From an uncultured Desulfovibrio sp. (GTDB lineage Bacteria; Desulfobacterota; Desulfovibrionia; Desulfovibrionales; Desulfovibrionaceae), in contig CAMWPE010000042.1 in the NCBI GenBank assembly GCA_947176055.1, positions 1 to 13,196 on the forward strand: a DNA stretch of 13,196 nt, given 5' to 3'. Below are positions 1 through 6,371 of this stretch, in pieces. The position numbers and the translations under genes are program-made. Positions within the stretch are counted from its first letter, which is position 1, and every line of letters begins with the position of its first letter. The notes beneath the pieces are model-generated. The model saw only the letters and a list, made by a program, of their open reading frames with translations, did not search any database and was not told the origin of the DNA.

Positions 1-578
1 ACCCGCCGCCGCAACCCGAGCCCAACAACCCCCATCCGAAGAAAACCGAGCCCAAAAAGCCGGAACCCAAAAAGCCCGAGCCGAAAAAACCCGCGCCAAA
101 AAAGCCGGCCCCGAAGAAACCGGTCGATCCCATAGCCGCGGCTTTGCAACAGGCGCGCAAAGCGACATCCCGCGCTTCTTCCGGCGACAAGGGAAGCGCC
201 GTGGAGCAGGCGCTGGCCCAGGCCCAACGCGACGCGAGAGGCAATCGCGGCGGCGGAGGATCCGAAGGATCGGGTCCCGGAGGCGGAGGATTGGGCGACG
301 TTTACGTAGGTCAGGTGATGCTTGCCGTGCGTCCAAACTGGGGTTTCGCCGCGGGCGGTCGCAAAAGCTTGAAGTGCGTGGTCAAGGTCAATGTGGATCT
401 GCAGGGAATAGTCCAGCGCGCGGAAATTGTTCAAAGCTCTGGCAACGCCCAATACGACGCCTCCGCCGTAAACGCCATCATGCGAACCAGCGCGGCCGGC
501 GATTTTCCGCCGCCTCCCAACAGTTCTTATACCGAGCTTGACCTGCATTTTACCATGGACGAGCTGATGGGAAGATAA
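1..578 (+). CDS. tolA: TolA-like envelope protein, 3' part (start lies before the window)
   Basis: The frame is open from base 3 to the TAA at 576-578, giving about 191 visible residues. No start is needed inside the window, so the gene is cut at its 5' end and the membrane anchor is not seen. The first ~45 visible residues are a Pro/Lys/Glu repeat (units such as EPKKP and APKKP), typical of the extended periplasm-spanning arm of TolA/TonB proteins. A Gln/Ala-rich stretch and a Gly-rich hinge (GGGGSEGSGPGGGG) follow. The last ~95 residues form a TonB/TolA C-terminal-type domain, with the pattern VKVNVDLQG...IVQSSGNAQYDASAV...FPPPP and a closing beta strand. TolA-family proteins link the TolQR proton-driven motor to TolB/Pal and the outer membrane. 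Adjacency to tolB at 1974 supports tolA over tonB, although the C-terminal domain alone would not separate them. A TTG at 144 is in frame but internal. Confidence 0.8.
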   Translation, partial: PPPQPEPNNPHPKKTEPKKPEPKKPEPKKPAPKKPAPKKPVDPIAAALQQARKATSRASSGDKGSAVEQALAQAQRDARGNRGGGGSEGSGPGGGGLGDVYVGQVMLAVRPNWGFAAGGRKSLKCVVKVNVDLQGIVQRAEIVQSSGNAQYDASAVNAIMRTSAAGDFPPPPNSSYTELDLHFTMDELMGR

Positions 579-844
579 ATAGACGGTCGACGGTATCCGG
601 CGACGCGCGCCGCGGCGGAAGTCCCGCTCGCGACCGGATAAGCGCCGTTTTGAGCCGGGCGTATAAGTCGCGAGCCGTTAGGGATTATCTCTTATGGGCG
701 AAGCGAGTTCTCACTGAAATAATTTCGCGGCTCCCGGGTTTTGCGGAGCCCGGATAACGCGCGTTTATTTCCCGCGGGGACATATGGATCGGCGAGCTCC
801 GAAAATATTCGCGGCTTCGGTACTGACAGGAGAGGGGAAAGCAT

Positions 845-1915
845 ATGAAATATAGCAGCTTCGCGGCGGTTATCGTCCTGTTCGGCGCGCTCGCCGCTTT
901 TTCCGTTTGCGAAGCGTCCAGCGTCATGGCCGTGGGGCAGGACGAAGGGTATTCCGGCAAGGTTCTGGACAAGATAGTCGCCAAATGGTCGCCTCCCCCG
1001 CAATTAAAAAGCGAATACCGGTTAAAATTGCGGATAGGGCTGGATGGCCGCGGCTGCGTGCTGGAATGCAAGGCGACGCGTTCTTCCGGTCTGCAGGCCC
1101 TGGACGCGTCCGCTTGCGCGGCGGTCAAAGCTGCCGCGCCGTTTGGAGATCCGCCGTACGGAATGCCAGCCGATATTTATCTTTCTTTCTGGACGGGCGG
1201 CCCGGAAGGGCGGACTCCGGAAGACGCCGCGAAACCCGCGCCGTTTATCGATGATTCCGCCGACGTCAGAGCGCGGATCGCCAGCGCCGACGCCAAAGCT
1301 CGCGCCGAGAAGGTCGCGAAGAGCACAGGGAAACCCCTGCCATCCGCCAGCGAAAAAAAGGACGCGGCTACAAAAAACGCCGTCGCCGCGAAGACCGGGG
1401 CCAAAAAACCTGATCAATCAACGGAACATAATGTAAAACGCGCGGTCTCTCCGGCCCCGGCAAAAGCGACGCCAAAAGAGCATGTCACGGAAAAAACGCC
1501 GCCGGAAGCTTCGAAAGGAGCCGGTACGGACAAAACGGCGGCGAAAGAAGCTCCTAAAGAACCGGTCGCGGATAAAAAAGTCGCGAAGGAAACGCCCAAA
1601 CCGGCGGCGAAGCCAGATTTGGCCCAGGACAGATACGACGCCAAATTTTCCTCCTATGTCGCGAAAACTGTTCGCGTCCTGCGTAACGCCATGTATGTGC
1701 CGGCCCAGACAAAACCGGGAACATATTACGCCACCGCCCAGGTAAACTTTGACAAGACCGGAAAAATCCAGAGTTGCTCCATAATAAAAGGCAGCGGCGA
1801 CGCGTTGCTCGATAAATATGTTTTGCAAGGCATAAAGAGGGCCAAACGCGTGCCCGTCCCCCCGCCGGGTATAGGCGATTATCTTGATTTGACCTTTACG
1901 CTGGTAAGACAGTAG
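845..1915 (+). CDS. Exported protein with two TonB/TolA C-terminal-type domains
   Basis: 356 residues. ATG at 845 follows a purine-rich AGGAGAGGGG (828-837). Residues 1 to about 30 look like a Sec signal peptide: basic MKYS start, hydrophobic core, then small residues near SSVMA. Domain 1 (about residues 35-120) and domain 2 (about 265-356) both have TonB/TolA C-terminal features. Domain 1 has LRIGLDGRG, SSGLQALDASACAAV and PFGDPPYG. Domain 2 has AQVNFDKTGKI, GSGDALLDKYV and PVPPPG. About 130 Lys/Ala/Pro/Glu-rich residues join them, probably a flexible periplasmic spacer. No transmembrane anchor other than the signal is apparent. It lies between a tolA-like gene (266 bp gap) and tolB (58 bp gap), so a periplasmic role in the Tol machine is inferred. 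The two domains are clearly diverged from each other. Exact function unknown; an accessory TolA-like or YbgF-substituting protein is possible. Confidence 0.75.
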   Translation: MKYSSFAAVIVLFGALAAFSVCEASSVMAVGQDEGYSGKVLDKIVAKWSPPPQLKSEYRLKLRIGLDGRGCVLECKATRSSGLQALDASACAAVKAAAPFGDPPYGMPADIYLSFWTGGPEGRTPEDAAKPAPFIDDSADVRARIASADAKARAEKVAKSTGKPLPSASEKKDAATKNAVAAKTGAKKPDQSTEHNVKRAVSPAPAKATPKEHVTEKTPPEASKGAGTDKTAAKEAPKEPVADKKVAKETPKPAAKPDLAQDRYDAKFSSYVAKTVRVLRNAMYVPAQTKPGTYYATAQVNFDKTGKIQSCSIIKGSGDALLDKYVLQGIKRAKRVPVPPPGIGDYLDLTFTLVRQ

Positions 1916-1942
1916 GCGATCGCGGAAAGGGAAATTAAAAAC

Positions 1943-1960
1943 GGCGGAACAAAATCCGCC
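1943..1960 (+). promoter_or_regulatory. Hairpin directly upstream of the tolB ribosome-binding site
   Basis: GGCGGA (1943-1948) pairs perfectly with TCCGCC (1955-1960) around a six-base loop. It ends one base before the GGGAG ribosome-binding site (1962-1966), which is 7 bases from the tolB ATG at 1974. No T-run follows, so it is not a terminator. It may protect or expose the ribosome site or mark an mRNA processing point; the structure is visible and the role is a guess. Confidence 0.35.
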
Positions 1961-1973
1961 CGGGAGATATGGC

Positions 1974-3287
1974 ATGAAAAGATTCGCTCTTGTTATCCTG
2001 CTCGCGTTTTTATTCGCGGCGACCGGCGCTCAGGCCGCCCTGCGCGTCGATATAATGAATCCCGGCCAGAATATTGTCAGTCTGGCCCTGGCCGCGCCGT
2101 TAACCGGTCCGGACAGACAGGCCGGAGCCATGGGCGCGCAACTGCAAAAATATATTGATCAAAATTTGAGTTTTCTGCCTTTCATGCGGCTGACCCCCGA
2201 GTCGGCCGTGCTTGGCGGAACCGTATTAAATGGCTGGGAACCGCCGAATCTGGATTTTAAGCGCTTCCAGCTCGCGGGATCGGACATCCTGGTGACATCC
2301 TACTGGCCAAACGGCGACTCCGGTACGGGCGCGGTGCAGATCCGCGCCTTCGAGACGAACAGCGGCGGCAGGATTTTCGGCAAGGAGTATCCTAAAGTTT
2401 CCAGTTCCGATCTACCGCAAGTGGCGGACCGCTTCTGCGCGGATCTGCTGGAAATCCTGACGGGCAGCGGCGACTTTTTCCGCTCGACCCTGGCTTTTGT
2501 GAAAAAAACCGGAAAAATGAGCGCCAATGTCTGGTTGGTCAAACCCACCGGTCGCGACTTGCGCCGCGTCACAAATATGCCCGGCGAGGCCCTTTCCCCC
2601 TCCTGGTCGCCGGACGGACGTTTCGTAGTCTTCAGTCATATAGATCCCAAATCCCACGCCCTGGGCGTATGGGATCGCGCTTCGGGCAAGGTCCAGAGGA
2701 TCCGTTTCCCAGGCAATGTGGTTATCGGTCCGTCTTTCATGCCGGACAACAAGGTGGCTGTGGCGCTCTCCAAAGGCCGTTATCCGGTGATCTATCTGCT
2801 CAATCATACATTCCAGAAAGAACGCATTCTCGAAGAGCATAACTCGATTAACGTGTCGCCCACATTTGACAAGACTGGCTCGAAAATGGCATTCACCTCC
2901 TCGCGCCTGGGCGGGCCGCAGATCTTCCTGAAGGATCTGGGCAGCGGCTCGACCTCGCGGGTGAGCATGAATGGCTCGTATAACACGGAGGCCAACCTGT
3001 CGCCTGACGGCACCCTGGTCGTGTACAGCCGAATGACGTCGTACGGAAACAGGATCTTTGTGCAGGATCTGGTAACGGGCGAAGAGCGGCAGGTCAGTTT
3101 CGGGCCGGGCAGCGACGAGCAACCGTCTTTCTGCGCGGATAGTTACTTTATCGCCTTCAGCTCCTCTCGCGGCGGAGGCCGGAGCATTTACCTGACTACG
3201 AGACACGGCGGCGACGCCAAAAAAGTACCGACCGGAGACGGCCAGGCCCTCTTCCCGCGCTGGGGTCTGACGGAGAGGACAAAATAA
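1974..3287 (+). CDS. tolB: Tol-Pal system protein TolB
   Basis: 437 residues, the normal length for TolB. ATG 1974 has GGGAG at 1962-1966. A Sec signal peptide (MKRFALVILLAFLFAATGAQAA) precedes the mature N-terminus LRVDI. Residues about 23-150 are the TolB N-terminal domain (IVSLALAAPLTGPDRQA, LQKYIDQNLSFLPFMRL). The rest is a six-bladed WD40-like beta-propeller, shown by repeated PD40-type units: SPSWSPDGRFVVFSH, SPTFDKTGSKMAFTSSR, EANLSPDGTLVVYSRM, QPSFCADSYFIAFSSSR and a last LFPRWG. TolB is a periplasmic protein that binds Pal and TolA during outer-membrane constriction and maintenance. It follows the double-domain protein by 58 bp and is probably co-transcribed with it. No pal gene follows in this window; the downstream genes are tRNAs. 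Confidence 0.93.
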   Translation: MKRFALVILLAFLFAATGAQAALRVDIMNPGQNIVSLALAAPLTGPDRQAGAMGAQLQKYIDQNLSFLPFMRLTPESAVLGGTVLNGWEPPNLDFKRFQLAGSDILVTSYWPNGDSGTGAVQIRAFETNSGGRIFGKEYPKVSSSDLPQVADRFCADLLEILTGSGDFFRSTLAFVKKTGKMSANVWLVKPTGRDLRRVTNMPGEALSPSWSPDGRFVVFSHIDPKSHALGVWDRASGKVQRIRFPGNVVIGPSFMPDNKVAVALSKGRYPVIYLLNHTFQKERILEEHNSINVSPTFDKTGSKMAFTSSRLGGPQIFLKDLGSGSTSRVSMNGSYNTEANLSPDGTLVVYSRMTSYGNRIFVQDLVTGEERQVSFGPGSDEQPSFCADSYFIAFSSSRGGGRSIYLTTRHGGDAKKVPTGDGQALFPRWGLTERTK

Positions 3288-3309
3288 GAAAAAAATTAAT
3301 ATAATTCTC

Positions 3310-3338
3310 TTGACGAGAACAAGGCGATAGCGTATAAA
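3310..3338 (+). promoter_or_regulatory. Sigma70-type promoter of the tRNA pair
   Basis: TTGACG (3310-3315) and TATAAA (3333-3338) are separated by exactly 17 bases. Transcription would start near 3345, a few bases before the first tRNA at 3353. The spacing, box quality and position all fit a strong stable-RNA promoter. A short inverted repeat, TTCTC/GAGAA (3305-3318), overlaps the -35 box. Confidence 0.75.
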
Positions 3339-3352
3339 CGAAATTGCCATGA

Positions 3353-3428
3353 GGGCAGTTGGCTCAGTTGGTAGAGCGCCGCCTTCACACGGCGGAGGCC
3401 ACAGGTTCAAGTCCTGTACTGCCTACCA
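3353..3428 (+). tRNA. tRNA-Val (anticodon CAC)
   Basis: A full 76-base cloverleaf can be folded. The acceptor GGGCAGT pairs with ACTGCCT, with a G-T wobble at the first pair. The D stem is GCTC/GAGC. The anticodon stem CCGCC/GGCGG encloses loop TTCACAC, with anticodon CAC at 3386-3388. The T stem ACAGG/CCTGT carries the TTCAAGT loop. Discriminator A and an encoded CCA end at 3428. Only three bases separate it from the next tRNA, so both come from one precursor. Confidence 0.95.
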
Positions 3429-3431
3429 TGC

Positions 3432-3508
3432 GGAACGGTAGTTAAGATGGTTATAACGCCGGCCTGTCACGTCGGAGGCCGAGGGTTCAAGTCCCTTCCG
3501 TTCCGCCA
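3432..3508 (+). tRNA. tRNA-Asp (anticodon GTC)
   Basis: A 77-base cloverleaf. The acceptor GGAACGG pairs with CCGTTCC, with discriminator G and encoded CCA. The D stem is GTTA/TAAC. The anticodon stem CCGGC/GTCGG encloses CTGTCAC, with anticodon GTC at 3466-3468. The T arm is GAGGG-TTCAAGT-CCCTT. It is the second gene of the tRNA pair and the last core-type gene before the accessory region, so its 3' end is a candidate integration point, though no second att copy is seen in the window. Confidence 0.95.
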
Positions 3509-3521
3509 GCATGATTATAAT

Positions 3522-3562
3522 GTCCCGCAAATTTTCCGTTTGCGGGACTGTTTGTTTAATTA
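3522..3562 (+). terminator. Rho-independent terminator after the tRNA pair
   Basis: GTCCCGCAAA (3522-3531) pairs perfectly with TTTGCGGGAC (3539-3548) around a 7-base loop, a 10 bp stem. A T-rich tail (TGTTTGTTTAATT) follows. It closes the tRNA transcript and separates it from the accessory genes. Confidence 0.85.
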
Positions 3563-3674
3563 ATATTCACCTGACTCCGCGCGACAATCGTCCCTCAGCC
3601 GGGAAAACTCGTTTTTTAATTCCGTAAACGCGTCTTGACAGTGGACATAAGCCAGTCGGGTTCTTATATCCGCA

Positions 3675-3695
3675 GCGGGCGCAAGCGGCGCCCGC
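3675..3695 (+). promoter_or_regulatory. GC-rich perfect hairpin in the leader of RSAM1
   Basis: GCGGGCGC (3675-3682) pairs with GCGCCCGC (3688-3695) around AAGCG, an 8 bp all-GC stem. No T-run follows, so a simple terminator is unlikely. It sits in the 235 bp gap before the RSAM1 start. A TTGACA at 3635-3640 lies upstream, but no good -10 box stands at 16-18 bases, so a promoter is not called. No cobalamin-riboswitch core was recognised in the gap. Confidence 0.4.
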
Positions 3696-3783
3696 GCGTT
3701 GAAAATACTCGGGAGAATTTATGAGCGAAGCCTTATAATGAGCTAAACCGCAGTCTTGCCAGCGAAGCCGGAAGCGCGGGACA

Positions 3784-5541
3784 ATGCAAAAAACCGCTTT
3801 TTTTGTTTTTGGTGTTAAGGATCATCACGCGGGCGGAATCAGGTTGCTCTCTTCCATATTAAAACGGCGCGGTTATAACGTTAAGGTCTTATTTTTTAAA
3901 ACTTTTCATTTTACTACCAACGCGGCCTCCGCTGGAGCTTCCTCTCTTACTTCCAAAGAATGGGATCTGCTAAAGGAAACTGTCGCGCGACTTTCGCCCG
4001 CCTGGATTGGCGTTGCTTACACAAGTTTCGAGCCCGCGCCCGCGAAAGATGTCTTTGCCGCCATTCGCGATGCCGCGCCGGAGGCCATAATCATGAGCGG
4101 CGGTTTTGGGCCTACTTTCGATCCGGTCAGATTTTTGAAAGCCGGCGCGGATTATGTAGTCCGCGGCGAGGGGGAGGAGGCGGTCGAGGATATAGCCGGA
4201 ATTATTTCCAGAGAAAAAGATGAGGGAGCGCGAAATCGCAAATTTAAAGCCTTGAAAAATCTGGCGTGGCTGGAGGATGGCAAATTGCGGGCCAATGACC
4301 TGCGTCCGCTTTACGATATGAAAGAGGCGCCGGAGTACCTCTACGCTAGCGGAGATATTATCGTCATAGAAAACGATAAGCTCGAGACTCTCGATCCGCT
4401 CATCGAGCGCGAGCGGATCTACGCGCTGACCAGCAGTCGCGGTTGCGTAGGCCGGCGCGCCTATTGCGACGGCGGCAACTGGTTAAATTTATACAGGGAA
4501 AGCGGAAATCCTGTAATACGCTACAGGACGAGGAAAACGGAAGACGCAATCGCCGAATGCAAAAAGGCAAAAAATCTGGGCGCGACTTATATCAATTTTC
4601 AAGATGAATTTTTTATCCGCAACGAAAAAGATTTTATCGAATTTTTTGACGCGTATAAAAAGGAAGTTGGTTTGCCTTTCAAGCTTTCTCCTCAAACTGA
4701 TTTTCTTATTAAAGAATCAAAAAGGTTTAAATCCATCTATGAAGCAGGTTTAAGTCTCCTCGCCCTGGGTATCCAAACTGGCAGCAAAACCCTTTCGGAA
4801 AATGTGTACAATCGCAAACTTAATGTTGGAGAAAAGCTCAAGGCAATTAATTTTTTTCACCGGCGTTGGGTTAACTCCGCCGTTCATTTTATAACCGGTC
4901 ATGCGCCGGAGAGCGAGGTGGATTTTCGGGCTTCGCTGGATTTTATAAAACAACTGCCTTTTTCCAGTGATTTTCCCGCGCGGACAGCCATTATGGTCTT
5001 TAAATTTGTCCTGTTGCCGTCGGCTCCGATGGGAGAATTATTTCCCATACTCCGGACGAAACGCATGGATCCAATGGAAATCGAATATAGACGCTGGCTT
5101 TTGCGCGTCCGCCATATTCTCAAGGACGACGACGAATTCGAAGAAATTTATCGCAATTCCGCTTTCAGGGATAAGCCGGCGCTATTAATAAATCTTTTTA
5201 ATGAAATATTTAATAGATCGCGCTATTCTTTCTGGAAGGAAAAAAGCGAGGTCTTGCGCGGCCGGGAAGTCTATTTTTATGGGCGCGGCGAAACTTATCA
5301 AATTTACAAACGCCGCTTCAAGGACTCGGTCCCGCTCGCCATTCTTGAGGACGGAGCGAAAGGCGACGAAAAAATTGACAATATTCCCATAATTGATCCG
5401 GCAAAAGCTCTGCGGGGCGAAAAGAAGCCGATAATTGTCTTCTCGTCCGTCGCGGATCAGATCGCCAGGAAAATTTTGATCAAGTTTCCTCATCAGGAGG
5501 ATATAACCGCTTGCGCCAACTCTCGCTATCCATATTTATAA
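3784..5541 (+). CDS. RSAM1: B12-binding/radical SAM protein with a broken CxxxCxxC motif
   Basis: 585 residues. ATG 3784 is the only start after in-frame stops at 3736-3741; no clear Shine-Dalgarno is seen. Residues ~1-150 are a cobalamin-binding-type Rossmann domain. It has D13-x-H15-x-x-G18 in the correct place before a Leu/Ser helix, SGGFGPT at 105-111 and a DYVVRGEGEEA segment. Residues ~212-430 are the radical SAM barrel, with SRGC at the cluster loop, then QDEFF, GIQTGS and YNRK, all shared with the paralogues. The cluster motif reads C221-V-G-R-R225-A-Y-C228: the middle cysteine is replaced by Arg (codon CGC at 4456-4458, one transition from TGC). Residues ~492-585 form a Rossmann-like C-terminal domain (VYFYGRGETY, then IDNIPIIDP and IIVFSS). 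Radical SAM enzymes need three cysteines for the [4Fe-4S] cluster, so normal catalysis is doubtful. The frame is otherwise intact. A terminator at 5551 follows, so it is probably a separate transcript from the genes after it. Confidence 0.85.
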   Translation: MQKTAFFVFGVKDHHAGGIRLLSSILKRRGYNVKVLFFKTFHFTTNAASAGASSLTSKEWDLLKETVARLSPAWIGVAYTSFEPAPAKDVFAAIRDAAPEAIIMSGGFGPTFDPVRFLKAGADYVVRGEGEEAVEDIAGIISREKDEGARNRKFKALKNLAWLEDGKLRANDLRPLYDMKEAPEYLYASGDIIVIENDKLETLDPLIERERIYALTSSRGCVGRRAYCDGGNWLNLYRESGNPVIRYRTRKTEDAIAECKKAKNLGATYINFQDEFFIRNEKDFIEFFDAYKKEVGLPFKLSPQTDFLIKESKRFKSIYEAGLSLLALGIQTGSKTLSENVYNRKLNVGEKLKAINFFHRRWVNSAVHFITGHAPESEVDFRASLDFIKQLPFSSDFPARTAIMVFKFVLLPSAPMGELFPILRTKRMDPMEIEYRRWLLRVRHILKDDDEFEEIYRNSAFRDKPALLINLFNEIFNRSRYSFWKEKSEVLRGREVYFYGRGETYQIYKRRFKDSVPLAILEDGAKGDEKIDNIPIIDPAKALRGEKKPIIVFSSVADQIARKILIKFPHQEDITACANSRYPYL

Positions 5542-5550
5542 AAAGTTTAT

Positions 5551-5576
5551 AAACCGATTGCGCGATTCGGTTTTTT
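5551..5576 (+). terminator. Rho-independent terminator after RSAM1
   Basis: AAACCGA (5551-5557) pairs with TCGGTTT (5567-5573) around a 9-base loop, and a run of six T (5571-5576) closes it. It starts 9 bases after the RSAM1 stop codon. Confidence 0.75.
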
Positions 5577-5662
5577 CCAGAAATTCCGAGTTTTCGCGCG
5601 GAGGCAATCCGTCGGTCCGTCAATTTTTATCAATTCGGCATGAAATTTGCTAATTTGATAAT

Positions 5663-6370
5663 ATGTTTCAGGAATTTCAGAAAAAGGCCCATTATCAGAA
5701 TTTCGAAGCCAGACGGCTCGAAAAGCTCTTCGCGAATCGCTATCGCGGCAAATCTGTTCTCGATATAGGGTGCGGTCAAGGCAGAAATTTCCCGGCAATG
5801 GACAAAGCCGGTTGCCGCGTAACCGGCGTAGACGCCAACGCGGAGCAGGTCGCGGGATTGCGCGCTCAGGGCAGGGAAGTTTATACTCCCGAAAATCTGC
5901 CAACTGGCGAAAAATACGATATCCTCCTCATGTCCCATATCATAGAGCATATGGACGCGCGGGAGCTCGCGGAGTTTTTTAACCATTACCTTAATTATCT
6001 GGAACCGGACGGAAAATTTATTGTCGCAACGCCTGTCCTGGGCGAAAGATTCTATTACGATTTTACGCATATACGTCCGTATTATCCGCAGAGTCTCTGG
6101 ATGCTTATCGGCGGTCTCGATACGGCCATGGAGTTTAAATCCGGCTTCAAGACGCGGCTCGAGGATATCTATTTTTTCCGCGACGCCTGGAAGCCCAGAA
6201 CCAGTCGCGCTTATTATCCTGTTCCGGATGTTCCGGTCTGGCAAAAATGGCTTATCGATGCCGGCGCGGTTCTTGGATCGGCGGCGCATATATGGTCGGG
6301 GGGCAGAATAGGCGCGCTTGCAAGCTGGATGGGAATTTACGGCTTCGCCGAACCATCGGGCAGGAGATAA
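5663..6370 (+). CDS. Class I SAM-dependent methyltransferase
   Basis: 235 residues. ATG 5663 is the first ATG after the in-frame TAA at 5651; no convincing ribosome-binding site precedes it. Motif I (VLDIGCGQGRNF) lies at residues 32-43. The acidic loop VTGVDANAEQV follows, then YDILLMSHIIEHM, and a post-motif strand EPDGKFIVATPV. This is the Methyltransf_11/23-type Rossmann fold that transfers the methyl group of SAM to O, N or C atoms. After the core, a 70-residue tail (YYDFTHIRPYYPQSL onward) resembles methyltransferases encoded in polysaccharide clusters, where a FTHxRPY-like segment is common; that comparison is from memory. Its stop is 1 base before the next gene's start, and the next gene's ribosome site lies inside its 3' end, so the two are translationally coupled. 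The acceptor is unknown; a glycan or lipid intermediate is likely from context. Confidence 0.8.
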   Translation: MFQEFQKKAHYQNFEARRLEKLFANRYRGKSVLDIGCGQGRNFPAMDKAGCRVTGVDANAEQVAGLRAQGREVYTPENLPTGEKYDILLMSHIIEHMDARELAEFFNHYLNYLEPDGKFIVATPVLGERFYYDFTHIRPYYPQSLWMLIGGLDTAMEFKSGFKTRLEDIYFFRDAWKPRTSRAYYPVPDVPVWQKWLIDAGAVLGSAAHIWSGGRIGALASWMGIYGFAEPSGRR

Positions 6371-6371
6371 T

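Noticed and set aside
1..142. Tandem DNA repeat or CRISPR-like array at the window start
   Set aside because: The periodicity is codon-level Pro/Lys repetition of the TolA spacer in an open frame, not spaced repeats.
729..750. GGCTCC/GGAGCC hairpin between tolA and the next gene as a terminator
   Set aside because: Only 6 bp with a 10-base loop and no T-run after it.
845..940. Lipoprotein signal (Cys after FSV) in the double-domain protein
   Set aside because: The residue before Cys is Val, not Gly/Ala/Ser, so the lipobox rule fails; an ordinary signal peptide fits better.
685..1128. Minus-strand and alternative-frame open frames across the tol, RSAM and glycosyltransferase genes
   Set aside because: They lie opposite or inside well-supported genes, have low-complexity Arg/Ser-rich translations and no recognisable domains.
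3549..3783. Cobalamin riboswitch upstream of RSAM1
   Set aside because: Sought because of the B12 domains, but the conserved core elements and B12 box are not recognisable; only a simple GC hairpin is present.
6318..6371. Upstream TTG start for the glycosyltransferase fusion, adding 18 residues
   Set aside because: It would overlap the methyltransferase gene, while ATG 6372 has AGGAG at an ideal distance.
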